DNA of 64,000 nt from an uncultured beta proteobacterium. Lineage in GTDB: Bacteria > Pseudomonadota > Gammaproteobacteria > Burkholderiales > Rhodocyclaceae. The notes under the pieces are model-generated. The model did not search any database and was not told the origin of the DNA. It was given only the letters and a program-made list of their open reading frames with translations. This document shows positions 24,554 through 34,332 of the stretch, piece after piece (position 1 is the first letter of the stretch; every line of letters begins with the position of its first letter). The translations under genes were made by a program, and so were the position numbers. The stretch lies in contig CAISOB010000004.1 in the NCBI GenBank assembly GCA_903886975.1, positions 1 to 64,000 on the forward strand. The letters run 5' to 3'.

Positions 24554-24664
24554 AGTGATCCTCGCGGCCGAGCTGGCCATGCCGTCCGCCTGCGCCCGCA
24601 GGAGGACCATGGCGGGAGACTTCGGCGTGTCCGGCGTTCACGGGCGCCAGCCATGAGGCATTGG

Positions 24665-25759
24665 CTATCTGGCCGATGCCGCAAGCACGGCGCTCTTGTC
24701 GGCAATGCGCTGCAAGAGCTGCTGCCACGATTTGACGAAAGCCCTTGCGCCTTCCTGCTGCAGCTGCAGCGCGAGCGCATCGACGTCGATTCCGGCCTGC
24801 GCGAAATGCGCCAGCACCAACTCGGCATCGCCGCCATCGTCGGCCATCACGCCACCGATCCGGCCGTGCTCGGCGAGGGCGATCAGCGTCTTCTCCGGCA
24901 TGGTGTTGATCGTGTCCGGCGCAGCCAGCGCTTCGACGTAGAGCGTGGCGGAAGCATCGGGGTCCTTGGTGCCGGTACTTGCCCAGAGCAGCCGTTGCGG
25001 GTAGGCGCCGGCGGCGACGAGTTTTTGCCAGCGCGGCGCGGCGAGGCGTTCGCGATAGGCGCGGTAGGTGCGCCGGCAGATCGCGATCCCTAGGGTGTTG
25101 CGCAATTCCGCCGGGACCTTGTCCTTGACCGCGACGTCCCAGCGGCTGACGAAGAGCGAGGCCACCGAATCGACGCGCGGGTCGAGTCCGGCGGCGATAC
25201 GCCGCTCGATGCCGCGCAGATAGGCCTCGGCCGCGGCAACATACTGCTCGCGTGAGAAGAGCAGGGTGACGTTGATCGGAACGCCGGCGAAGATCAGCTC
25301 CTCGATCGCCGGTAGTCCGGCCGGCGTCCCCGGAATCTTCACGAACAGGTTGGGCCGCGCCGCTTGCTGATGGATTTGCATGCCGGCCTTGATGCTGCCG
25401 GCGGTGTCGCCGGCGAGGAGCGGCGAGACTTCCATCGATACCCAGCCGTCGGTGTGGTAACTGGCATTGAAGGCCGGGCGGAAGAGATCGGCGGCGCGCT
25501 GCAAATCCTCGAGCGCGAGCTCGACGAACAAGGCTTCACCGGACAGTCCCGCTCCCGCCTTGGCGACAATCCCCGCGTCGTAGGACGCGCCGCCGCCGAT
25601 GGCGCCGTCGAATATAGTTGGATTGGACGTCAGCCCGGTGACCGAATAATTGTCGATGTACTTGAGCAGGGTTCCGCTGTCGAGCAGTTCGCGGCTGATA
25701 TTGTCCAGCCACAGGCGCTGGCCGAGATCGTACAACTGGCGGGTCGGTTTCATGAGCAC
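24665..25759 (-). CDS. tal: Transaldolase
   Basis: LWLDNISRELLDSGTLLKYIDNYSVTGLTSNPTIFDGAI; RPNLFVKIPGTPAGLPAIEELIFAGVPINVTLLFS; LLWASTGTKDP. Confidence 0.96.
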   Translation of the reverse strand: MLMKPTRQLYDLGQRLWLDNISRELLDSGTLLKYIDNYSVTGLTSNPTIFDGAIGGGASYDAGIVAKAGAGLSGEALFVELALEDLQRAADLFRPAFNASYHTDGWVSMEVSPLLAGDTAGSIKAGMQIHQQAARPNLFVKIPGTPAGLPAIEELIFAGVPINVTLLFSREQYVAAAEAYLRGIERRIAAGLDPRVDSVASLFVSRWDVAVKDKVPAELRNTLGIAICRRTYRAYRERLAAPRWQKLVAAGAYPQRLLWASTGTKDPDASATLYVEALAAPDTINTMPEKTLIALAEHGRIGGVMADDGGDAELVLAHFAQAGIDVDALALQLQQEGARAFVKSWQQLLQRIADKSAVLAASAR

Positions 25760-25919
25760 TCCTCGATATGTCCCAGGGATACTTGCGCGTCGGCATCGCA
25801 GGTGCGCTTAGCTGTTTTGTAGCATGAATCGCGAAAACTGCAAGTCGGCACGCGGTCCTCGGCGGTCGGGCATCGGCTTTCCCGGCAGGAAGGCAGTTTG
25901 CATGCTGATAGGGATACTC

Positions 25920-25939
25920 TCTGTGCGCTAACGCTCTTA
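25920..25939. promoter_or_regulatory. Crp-like palindromic site TCTGTGCGCTAACGCTCTTA (left of a pair)
   Basis: Shared motif in the tal/DUF2934 divergent intergenic region. Confidence 0.55.
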
Positions 25940-25972
25940 AGCGGGCTTGGTGAAGATTCGCTTAGGATCGAT

Positions 25973-25992
25973 TCAGTGCGCTGGCGCACAGA
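25973..25992. promoter_or_regulatory. Crp-like palindromic site TCAGTGCGCTGGCGCACAGA (right of a pair)
   Basis: Strong match, GTGCGCtgGCGCAC arms; 53 bp from the left site. Confidence 0.7.
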
Positions 25993-26104
25993 GTTCCCGC
26001 AATATCCCGCCCAATGTGAACATCAGGTTGTCACGCGGGTTACGTCGCGCCCCAGGCAGAAGTCGCAGCGAAATTTGCTGCCTGACTTGAACGAAGGAAT
26101 GAAT

Positions 26105-26485
26105 ATGAAGAGCAGGACAGAAGCCGCGATCGGGACTGAAAGCAAGCCGGAAAACTCACAGGTCATCGCCGACGCTGCCGATTTCCACTCCACTCGAATC
26201 AAACGGGAGTCGAAGATCAAAAGCAAGAGAGCGTCTGCGAACAAGCCGGCTGGCGATGACGAATACGAACAAATGGTCGCCGAAGATGCCGATTTCAACA
26301 CCGGCAAGCTCATCTCCGAAGCGGCTTATTTTATTGCCGAGCGGCGCGGATTCACGCCGGGCAGCGAGTTGTCCGATTGGCTGCGTGCCGAAACAGAAAT
26401 AGAGGGTTTGCTGCGCAGCGCCGTCACGGAGCGCCGCAAGGTGGTCGCGGATGAGCGGCGTGGCAGATCGAATTTGAAGGCATAA
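26105..26485 (+). CDS. DUF2934 domain-containing protein
   Basis: LISEAAYFIAERRGFTPGSELSDWLRAETEIEGLL resembles DUF2934. Start MKSRTEA with SD aagga. Confidence 0.82.
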   Translation: MKSRTEAAIGTESKPENSQVIADAADFHSTRIKRESKIKSKRASANKPAGDDEYEQMVAEDADFNTGKLISEAAYFIAERRGFTPGSELSDWLRAETEIEGLLRSAVTERRKVVADERRGRSNLKA

Positions 26486-26590
26486 GCATGGTCGTCACGG
26501 ATGCCGATGGCTGCGGGATCGGCGCACTCGAGACCGGCCGAGCATGTCGGATGCAGATCAGAAGATGATTGGACGGAGTCGGCACACGCG

Positions 26591-26914
26591 ATGAATATCA
26601 AACTTGCTGCATGCTGTTTCGTGATTGCGGCCATAGCGCTGCCGATTGCCGGCTTTGCCCTCGCCGGCGGTCCTCGCCTGCCGGTGAGTTTGTCCCGGGA
26701 TTTCTTGATGACCGCCAGAATCAAGGCAGAGCTGGCCGGAGAAAATTTCTCGAGCCTGGTGCGCATCAAGGTCAGAACGAGCAGCAATGGCGTAGTGACT
26801 CTCGGCGGTTCGGCACGCAGCCGCAATGCGGCGTACAGAGCCGCTTCAATCGCACGCTCGGTGAATGGCGTCAGTGCGGTCGATAATCGCATCAAGATCG
26901 TAGTCCGCAATTAG
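26591..26914 (+). CDS. BON domain-containing exported protein
   Basis: Signal peptide MNIKLAACCFVIAAIALPIAGFALA then TARIKAELAGENFSSLVRIKVRTSSNGVVTLGGSARSRNAAYRAASIARSVNGVSAVDNRIKI. Confidence 0.88.
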   Translation: MNIKLAACCFVIAAIALPIAGFALAGGPRLPVSLSRDFLMTARIKAELAGENFSSLVRIKVRTSSNGVVTLGGSARSRNAAYRAASIARSVNGVSAVDNRIKIVVRN

Positions 26915-26945
26915 GCGGCCGAATCAAAACCCATCGGGAGGTGAC

Positions 26946-27986
26946 GTGCAGCCAGCGCGTTTGATCGGTCCCGCTCGCCCGGTCATCAATCTGCTTGGCC
27001 TTGTCAATGCGCGGCGGGCTGAGCGACCGGAACAGCCGTCGCGGTCGCAGCGCGTCATCTTTACGGCCATCGCCGGTGATCTTGCGGTGGCGACGGGCAA
27101 GTTTGTGGCCGCGGCGTTTACGGGCAGTTCGGTCATGCTGGTCGAGGGATTCCATTCGTTGGTCGACACCGGCAATGAGCTGCTCCTGCTGATCGGCCTC
27201 AAGCGCAGTCACCGTGCTGCCGACGACGCGCACGCGTTCGGCTATGGCAAGGTCAGCTACTTCTGGTCGCTGATCGTGGCGCTTTCGATCTTTTCCCTGG
27301 GCGGCGGAATTTCGGTGTATCAGGGAATCGTCAGCCTCCATCGTCCGCCTGTCCTGGAGAATTCCGCTTGGAATTACTTCGTGCTTGGCATCGCCGCCCT
27401 GTTCGAGAGTTACAGCTGGCGCGTATCGCATGCCGAACTGGCGCGCCGGCGAGGGCCTGGCGACAGCCTCTGGCAGACCGTGCATAAGAGCAAGGATGCG
27501 GCGGTATTCACTGTGTTCCTTGAAGATTCCGCATCCCTGATCGGCATCGTGATTGCCGCTCTCGGTGTGGGCTTGAGCCATGCGCTCGACAATCGGTATT
27601 TCGATCCCGCGGCATCGGTGCTGATCGGGCTGGTGCTGTTCGGAACCGCATTCCTGCTGGCCCGCGAAAGCGGCGCGCTGCTGGTCGGCGAGAGCATCGA
27701 CGGCGAGCAGATCGAACAGCTGCGCAGGATCATCGCCTGCGACCCGGCCGTCGAAAGTGTCCGCCATCTGCTGACCATGCAACTCGGGCCCGAGAGCGTT
27801 TTGCTGACGGCCGCCGTGCGCTTCAAGCGCCGGCTCAGCCTCGATGAAGTGGAGCAGGCGATCGCGCGACTCGAGCGCTCGATCAAGGCGCCGTTTCCGG
27901 CGATTCAGCACCTCTTTCTCGAGTCGGGCGCGCTCAAATCGCTATCGCAATCCGCTCGCTACCAGGCTGCATCCGAACCACTCTAA
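26946..27986 (+). CDS. Cation diffusion facilitator family transporter
   Basis: VMLVEGFHSLVDTGNELLLLIGLKRSHRAADDAHAFGYGKVSYFWSLIVALSIFSLGGGISVYQG. Confidence 0.93.
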   Translation: MQPARLIGPARPVINLLGLVNARRAERPEQPSRSQRVIFTAIAGDLAVATGKFVAAAFTGSSVMLVEGFHSLVDTGNELLLLIGLKRSHRAADDAHAFGYGKVSYFWSLIVALSIFSLGGGISVYQGIVSLHRPPVLENSAWNYFVLGIAALFESYSWRVSHAELARRRGPGDSLWQTVHKSKDAAVFTVFLEDSASLIGIVIAALGVGLSHALDNRYFDPAASVLIGLVLFGTAFLLARESGALLVGESIDGEQIEQLRRIIACDPAVESVRHLLTMQLGPESVLLTAAVRFKRRLSLDEVEQAIARLERSIKAPFPAIQHLFLESGALKSLSQSARYQAASEPL

Positions 27987-28124
27987 CGCTGAATTTGTAG
28001 GGGACATTTCAATGAACCATTGCCCGCCGCCATTCGCATTGCAAGCGACAAACGCCGCCGCCATGACCCCGCCCCGCGCCGTGACCGGCGATAACCGAAT
28101 CGATCCTATTTCTGGAGACAAATC

Positions 28125-28946
28125 GTGACCTTCACCACCCTGCTGGTGCATCTTGAACTCGGTCGTGCGAACACCGGCCTGCTGCGCGTCGCCGGCGACC
28201 TGGCGCAGCGCTTTCACGCCGAAGTGATCGGCATCGCCGCCTGCCAGCCGATGCGCATCGATTTGGGCGACACCTATGTTTCCGGAGAGGTCTTCGAACA
28301 GGATCGCGAGGAAATCAAGACGAATATCGCGGCGGCCGAAGCGGAATTTCGCGGTGCCTTGCAGGCCCTTGGCAATAGGCTGGCGTGGCGCTCGGCGACA
28401 AGTTTCGAGGCGCTTGCCGATTATCTGGCGCGTGAAGCACGCGCTGCCGACCTCGTCGTCACCACTGTTCCCGCAAGCGATGTCGTTCTCGCGGCGAGGC
28501 GCGTCGATGTCGGCGACCTGGTCATGCAGGCGGGGCGTCCGGTATTCATCGTGCCAGCCGCCGCCGACGCGCTTCGACTCGAGCGCGTGGTGATCGCCTG
28601 GAAGGATAGCCGCGAAGCTCGCCGCGCAGTCCTTGATGCCTTGCCCCTGCTGCAAATAGCCGGCCACGTCGTGGTCGTGGAAATCGCCGCCACGGACGGT
28701 CTGGACGAGGCGCGCGCCCACACCGATGATGTCGTCAATTGGCTCAAACGGCACGCTGTCGTCGGCGAATCCCTGATACCCGGCGCAAGCGGGGACGAGG
28801 CCGCGCAACTTGGCGAGATCGCTCAGCGAGGCGACGTCATCGTCGCCGGCGCCTATGGGCACAGCCGCATGCGCGAATGGGCGTTCGGCGGGGTCACCCG
28901 TGATCTGCTGTTGCGCGGCGGGCATTGCGCCCTGGTATCTCATTGA
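28125..28946 (+). CDS. Universal stress protein
   Basis: Tandem Usp-like fold; C-term AQRGDVIVAGAYGHSRMREWAFGGVTRDLLLRGGHCALVSH. Confidence 0.92.
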   Translation: MTFTTLLVHLELGRANTGLLRVAGDLAQRFHAEVIGIAACQPMRIDLGDTYVSGEVFEQDREEIKTNIAAAEAEFRGALQALGNRLAWRSATSFEALADYLAREARAADLVVTTVPASDVVLAARRVDVGDLVMQAGRPVFIVPAAADALRLERVVIAWKDSREARRAVLDALPLLQIAGHVVVVEIAATDGLDEARAHTDDVVNWLKRHAVVGESLIPGASGDEAAQLGEIAQRGDVIVAGAYGHSRMREWAFGGVTRDLLLRGGHCALVSH

Positions 28947-29017
28947 CCCGCGAAACAGTACCGATCCGGAACATTTGGGGCAGAAACGGGACAAAAACGA
29001 AATTGGAGAAACAGCCG

Positions 29018-30051
29018 ATGAATACGCGAGCACTGATAAGCACGGCCAGCGCGCTGGTCGCCGACGGCAAGGGCCTGTTGGCCATGGACGAGAGCACCGG
29101 CACCTGCAACCGGCGCTTCGCCGATGCTGGAATTCCACAGACCGAGGAAACGCGGCGCGCCTATCGCGATCTCCTGGTGTCCACCCCGGGCCTCAACGAA
29201 TACATCAGCGGTGCGATTCTCTATGACGAAACACTGAGGCAATCGAGAATCGACGGAACGTCGTTTGTGCGCACGCTCACCGATGCGAACATCGTTCCCG
29301 GCATCAAGGTCGATCTCGGGGCCAAAGAACTTGCGGCCTGTCCGGGCGAAAAGGTCAGCGAAGGCCTCGACGGTTTGCGCGTGCGCCTGAAGGCCTATGC
29401 CGACATGGGGGCCCGTTTCGCCAAGTGGCGTGCGGTGATCGGCATCGGCAACGCGCTGCCCACGCGCACCTGCATCGAGGTCAATGCCCACGCCCTGGCG
29501 CGCTATGCGGCCTTGTGCCAGGAAGCCGGCCTGTTGCCCATTGTCGAACCGGAAGTGCTGATGGACGGCGCGCACACCCTGGCGCGTTGCCGCGAGGTCA
29601 CCGAGGAAATGCTGCACCAGGTCTTTGACGAACTCCACCGTCAGCGCGTGGTGCTCGAGGGGATGATTCTCAAACCGAATATGATTCTGCCGGGATTGGC
29701 CTGCATTACGCAGGAGAGCGTCAATGAAGTGGCCGACGCGACGGTGCGCACCTTGCTGCGCGTCGTGCCGGCCAGCGTGCCGGGCATCGCCTTCCTGTCG
29801 GGGGGGGGCAATCCGGCGAACTCGCATCGACACGCCTCAACGCCATGCATGCGCGCTTCGATTCCCCGCTGACCCGGCCGCCATGGGCCTTGACGTTCTC
29901 GTTTAGCCGCGCGCTGCAGCAAGAAGCCTTGCAAATCTGGGCCGGTGTTGACGCCAGCCGCGAAGCAGCGCAGCAGGCCCTGCTGCATCGCGCCCGCTGC
30001 AACAGCGCTGCGCTGCGCGGCGAATACAGCGCGGCGATGGAAGCACGATAG
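29018..30051 (+). pseudogene. Class I fructose-bisphosphate aldolase, apparent frameshift at a G9 tract
   Basis: MNTRALISTASALVADGKGLLAMDESTGTCNRRF...PGIAFLSGGG then the frame is lost. The continuation [32 protein letters not shown]...EYSAAMEAR is in another frame to 30051. Break at 29800-29808. Confidence 0.88.
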
Positions 30052-30111
30052 CAGCTCTCGCGGGCCGAGCCGCGATCGCAAGCGATGGGGTGAGCGTTGC
30101 CTTGAACGCCA

Positions 30112-32460
30112 TCATGCAATCTTGAGGTGACGAAACAGGATTTCCTTCACCCCGTCCAGCACGAAGGCAAATGCGAGCGCGGCGGTAAAGACGCCAGCCA
30201 GTACCGCGAGCGGAAGGGCGGTCATCAACAATCCATCGACGGCCAGCAGGCTGATGATGGCCAGATCCACAACCGAGGAGATGAGCAGCCATCGACCGGG
30301 GCGCGAACTCCACAGGTGCTGCCGCTCGCGCGCGACGTAGAAGACGGCCTGGCCGCTGAAGACCAGCGTCACCACGGTCATGGTGCGCAGCGTCAAGATA
30401 TCCAGGCCGAGAACGAATTTGCCGGTGGCCAGGCAGGCGACGCAAAAGAGCAAGTCGAACAGGCCCATGACGATGCCTGCCATGGTCAAGTTGCCGATCT
30501 TCCAGATACTTGGCTGGGGCGATGGCCTGACGTTGTCGGTCGATGAGGACATGGCCAGGAAATCGCCGACGACCATCATCAAGACCATCAGCATCGGCGT
30601 CAGGATGGCCTGGCCGGTCATGATCAGCCCCATGGCCAGGAAGAGCACTTGGACAACCTTGTGGATGATGGAGCGCAGCGTGTAAGTCAAGATACGCTGG
30701 AAGGTGGTGCGCCCCTCCTTGACCGAAGCGACGATTCCGCCGAGGCCGGGCTCGGTGAGCACGATGCCGGCAGCCGATTTGGCGACATCGGTAGCCGTGG
30801 ATACGGCAATCCCCATCTGGGCCTGGCGCAGTGCCGGCGCGTCGTTGGCCCCGTCGCCGCACATGCCGACGATATGCCCGCTCTTCTGCAGCGCTTTGAC
30901 GAGGCGATACTTGTCTTCCGGCAGGACGCCGGCAAAGATCGAGAATTTGTCCGCCGCGATATCCTCGGGCAGCGGCGTCGTCGCCCAGACCGACCCGGTG
31001 ATTCCAATCGAGTGCGCCACAACTTCGGCCGTCGTTCGGGCATCTCCGGTCACCATGACCGTGCGTACCCCCAAGCCGGCCAACTCCGCGACAAGCGCCG
31101 CCGAGTCATCGCGCGGCGGATCGCTGAGCGCGATCAGCCCGGCCAACTGCAACTTGTCCGCCGCGCCCGTGGCCACGGCAAGCACCCGGTATCCCTTGGC
31201 CTGCAACGCATCGACGATGCCCGAAGCCGCGGGTGAAGCTTCAGACAGGCCCGTGACCACGTCGAACGCGCCCTTGACGACGCGAACGAGTTCGCCGCTC
31301 GCCAGCCGAAGCGTCGCTTCAGAACGCTTCACGGCCGGATCGAAGGGGATGAAGGTGACGAGTGCCGGTGCGTCGCTGACGGCCTGGCGCGTCGCTGCCG
31401 CGCGAATGGCGGAATCGACCGGATCCTGCCCGCCATCGGAACTCGTCAGGGCGGCCAGCGCCAACACGTGCCCTTCATCGAATCCGGGCATCGCGTGCAC
31501 CGACATCACCGCAAGCTCGTTGCGCGTCAAGGTTCCCGTCTTGTCCGAGCAAAGAACGTCGATGCCCGCGGCTTCATCGACTGCCGAGAGGCTCGTCGGC
31601 AAGACCCCTTGCCGCGCCAACGCCCGCGCGCCGACGGCCGCAGCCAGCGTGAACATCGACGGCAAGGCAACCGGTATCGACGAGAGAATGGCGACGAGGA
31701 CGAGCGGGATGATCTCGACGAGCGGCATCGGCAAGAGCAGCGCATAGACGGTCAGCAGGACGGTCACCGCGCCATTGAACAAGGCGAGATTGCGTACGAC
31801 ATGCAGAATGGTTTTCTGCTGCGAGCTTTCGACCTTTGCCGCGCGCACCAGCTCCGCCGTGCGGCCAAACTTCGTGCGTTCGCCGGTAGCGATGACCTGC
31901 GCCAGCGCTTCGCCACGCCGGACCAGCGCGCCCGCATACGCCTCAATTCCCGCGCCGGCTTCGACCGGAAGCGATTCGCCGGTCAGCATGGATTGGTCGA
32001 TCAGGATCGAGCCTTCGATCAAACGCACATCCGCGGCGACGACCGATCCGAGCGACAGCTTGACCAGATCGCCGCAGACCAGTGTGGCCGCGGGAACCGT
32101 AGTCCAGCTCCCGTCACGCTTAACCGCTGCGACAAGCGCCAGCCGCGATTTGAGCGCATCCAGTGTTCCCTGTGCGCGGCCCTCCTGGAAGAAGCCCAAG
32201 GCCGAATTGAAAATCAGCAGCAGCGCGACGACGCCGGCTTCGACATAGTCGCCGAGGAAGAGCTGCAGAGCGACCGCCGCCTCGAGCATCCACGGCACCG
32301 GCGCCCACAATTTTTGCAGCGCGCGGCGTACCGGATGCTGCGCGACATCGACAATGGCGTTTAGGCCTTGTTGATCGAGAAGGCGCCGGGCTTCCTCGCG
32401 GGTCAGGCCGACGGATTCAAGCGGTACTGCGGGCTTTGCTACGGCAGGCACTCCGATCAT
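30112..32460 (-). CDS. Plasma-membrane proton-efflux P-type ATPase
   Basis: P-type motif DVLCSDKTGTLTRNEL; MCGDGANDAPALRQAQMGIAVSTATDVAKSAAGIVLTEPGLGGIV; 782 aa, typical P3A-type. Confidence 0.95.
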   Translation of the reverse strand: MIGVPAVAKPAVPLESVGLTREEARRLLDQQGLNAIVDVAQHPVRRALQKLWAPVPWMLEAAVALQLFLGDYVEAGVVALLLIFNSALGFFQEGRAQGTLDALKSRLALVAAVKRDGSWTTVPAATLVCGDLVKLSLGSVVAADVRLIEGSILIDQSMLTGESLPVEAGAGIEAYAGALVRRGEALAQVIATGERTKFGRTAELVRAAKVESSQQKTILHVVRNLALFNGAVTVLLTVYALLLPMPLVEIIPLVLVAILSSIPVALPSMFTLAAAVGARALARQGVLPTSLSAVDEAAGIDVLCSDKTGTLTRNELAVMSVHAMPGFDEGHVLALAALTSSDGGQDPVDSAIRAAATRQAVSDAPALVTFIPFDPAVKRSEATLRLASGELVRVVKGAFDVVTGLSEASPAASGIVDALQAKGYRVLAVATGAADKLQLAGLIALSDPPRDDSAALVAELAGLGVRTVMVTGDARTTAEVVAHSIGITGSVWATTPLPEDIAADKFSIFAGVLPEDKYRLVKALQKSGHIVGMCGDGANDAPALRQAQMGIAVSTATDVAKSAAGIVLTEPGLGGIVASVKEGRTTFQRILTYTLRSIIHKVVQVLFLAMGLIMTGQAILTPMLMVLMMVVGDFLAMSSSTDNVRPSPQPSIWKIGNLTMAGIVMGLFDLLFCVACLATGKFVLGLDILTLRTMTVVTLVFSGQAVFYVARERQHLWSSRPGRWLLISSVVDLAIISLLAVDGLLMTALPLAVLAGVFTAALAFAFVLDGVKEILFRHLKIA

Positions 32461-32522
32461 GGCTGATCAATCCATCGCCGGGGAATGGACCGACCAGCAG
32501 GACCGGCCAGCACAAAATTTCC

Positions 32523-32852
32523 TCAGCGCGATCGTGAACCACCCGAACGTGATCGTGAAGGAATCGACGGCATCGCGCGGGAAGCGGGAGCGGCCCGGAA
32601 AGCATGCTGATGCGCAAAGCCTCCTGCACGTTCCGCACGATGATCGCCGCCGCGAAACGGCGCGACACGGTAGCCGGGACCCCAGCCGCCGTAATCGGCG
32701 CCGTAGGGTTCGTAGTAGTCGAATCCGATGCCAACGCCGCTGTCATAGCCGTAGCCGTATCCTTCGGGAACGACGGCGCAACCGGACGAGAGCGCGGCGA
32801 ACAAACCGATGACAAGAGCGATTGCCGACCAGCGCAGGAATAGCGTTCTCAC
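32523..32852 (-). CDS. Predicted lipoprotein of unknown function
   Basis: MRTLFLRWSAIALVIGLFAALSSGCAVVPEGYGYGYDSG with lipobox LSSGC. Start overlaps the upstream gene stop. Confidence 0.75.
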   Translation of the reverse strand: MRTLFLRWSAIALVIGLFAALSSGCAVVPEGYGYGYDSGVGIGFDYYEPYGADYGGWGPGYRVAPFRGGDHRAERAGGFAHQHAFRAAPASRAMPSIPSRSRSGGSRSR

Positions 32853-33832
32853 TTGCCCACCTCTTTGCTGTCAGCGTCGGTCCATTCAAGGAGTCCGAAC
32901 GGTGCCCCGAGCGGATCGGCGACGACAGCGACCTGGCCGCCGTGGCGATCAACCCGTGGCTCGACCAGAACGCGTCCGCCGAGCGCGACGACCTTCGCTG
33001 TCATCTTCACCGCATCGTCGACACGAATGTAATTGAGCCAGTGGGGATGGGCGCCGGGCCTATTCGCAGGCAGCGTGTTGGCGCTCGCGCGGGCAAAGTC
33101 GTCAGCGGCCAGCATCAGATGCTGGCTCGCTTCGTCGGCGGTCAGATCGAATACTTCGTAGTCAAACAGCGTCTGGTAGAACGCCGCGTCGCTGTCCGGA
33201 TCACGCGTAATCAGGGAACTCCAGATCCATTCTCCAGGCGCAGCCAGCGCGTCGGACGGATCACCGCTGCTCGAAGCCAGGACTGCGAAGACAGCGCCCT
33301 GCGGATCGGCGAACACCGCTTCGCGGCCGCGATCGGGGAGGGTGCGCGGCTCGAGCAGCACCTTCGCGCCATGTTGCAATGCGATCTTCTTTGCCGCGTC
33401 GACGTCGCGCACGGCAAGGAAGGTCAGCCACGCCGGCTGCCGATGTTCGCCGGCCGGCACCGCTTTATGAAACAGTCCGGCGACAAGATGACCGTCGAGA
33501 TAGGCGCCTGCGTATTTGGACCCGCGGGCCTGGAAGTCGCGGAATGACCAGCCGAACAAATCTGCGTAGAAACGCTTGGCGGCATCGATGTCCGGTGTCA
33601 CAAGTTCGACAAAGATTACTTTGCCGACGTGATGCTCCTGGCTGGCCGGTTCGACAAGCGCAGGCAAAGGCGGCGGTGCGGCCATGACCGAGGCCGTGCC
33701 CGCAAGACCGAGCAGACCGGCGAGAATCGCGCAGCAAAGGAACTTTCGTAGGGGCTCGGGCCGTATCGTCCGTAACGCGATCCCGTCTGGAGTAGTTAGG
33801 TGAATTGGGTTTGAACGTTGTTGCCGAGGCAT
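32849..33832 (-). CDS. Exported tandem VOC (glyoxalase-like) domain protein
   Basis: KVIFVELVTPDIDAAKRFYADLFGWSFRDFQ...DPQGAVFAVL and a second VOC unit. Signal-like segment LLGLAGTASVMAAPPP. Start uncertain (33832 or 33874). Confidence 0.87.
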   Translation of the reverse strand: MPRQQRSNPIHLTTPDGIALRTIRPEPLRKFLCCAILAGLLGLAGTASVMAAPPPLPALVEPASQEHHVGKVIFVELVTPDIDAAKRFYADLFGWSFRDFQARGSKYAGAYLDGHLVAGLFHKAVPAGEHRQPAWLTFLAVRDVDAAKKIALQHGAKVLLEPRTLPDRGREAVFADPQGAVFAVLASSSGDPSDALAAPGEWIWSSLITRDPDSDAAFYQTLFDYEVFDLTADEASQHLMLAADDFARASANTLPANRPGAHPHWLNYIRVDDAVKMTAKVVALGGRVLVEPRVDRHGGQVAVVADPLGAPFGLLEWTDADSKEVGK

Positions 33833-33884
33833 TGCTGGCTCCGTTGTTTCGCTGACATGACGGTATGGCTGCATCGTTCGACCG

Positions 33885-33904
33885 TCCGTACGTCACCGCA
33901 CAAA
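33885..33904. promoter_or_regulatory. Crp-like palindromic site TCCGTACGTCACCGCACAAA
   Basis: GTaCG-N4-CGCAC half-sites upstream of the VOC gene. Confidence 0.5.
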
Positions 33905-34060
33905 GATCGGAAAGAATTTGAGTGGTTTCGAATGGAAAGCGCCGGGCGGCAGGTTCAACAACCGCCCGGAGAAAATTGCGATCAGCGGCGCGAAATCAGG
34001 ATTTGCCGACGCGCCGCCCGGGTCCGCTGGACCCCGACGGACGGCGTTGCTGGCGATAGT

Positions 34061-34306
34061 TCACAGTTTCTTGTGGCTGCCGTCGCACAAGGGCGCTTTG
34101 CCGCTATGCTTGCAGCCGCAGAAATAGGTTGTTCCGCTCGCTTCGGCCTTGTATTCGAGCGGCGTGAACGCGCTGCCCTTGTGACTGCCGTCGCAAAACG
34201 GTTGTCCGGCGCTTTTGCCGCATGCGCACCACCAGTAGCTCTTGCCCGCTTCGACTGCAGCGGCATAGGGTGCTTTCTGGGCGATCGTGGGAATCTTGTC
34301 GGTCAT
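34061..34306 (-). CDS. CDGSH iron-sulfur domain-containing protein
   Basis: WWCACGKSAGQPFCDGSHKGSAFTPLEYKAEASGTTYFCGCKHSGKAPLCDGSHKKL, two CDGSH-type motifs. Confidence 0.95.
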   Translation of the reverse strand: MTDKIPTIAQKAPYAAAVEAGKSYWWCACGKSAGQPFCDGSHKGSAFTPLEYKAEASGTTYFCGCKHSGKAPLCDGSHKKL

Positions 34307-34332
34307 GATCTTCTTCCTTGTAGTAGAAATTG

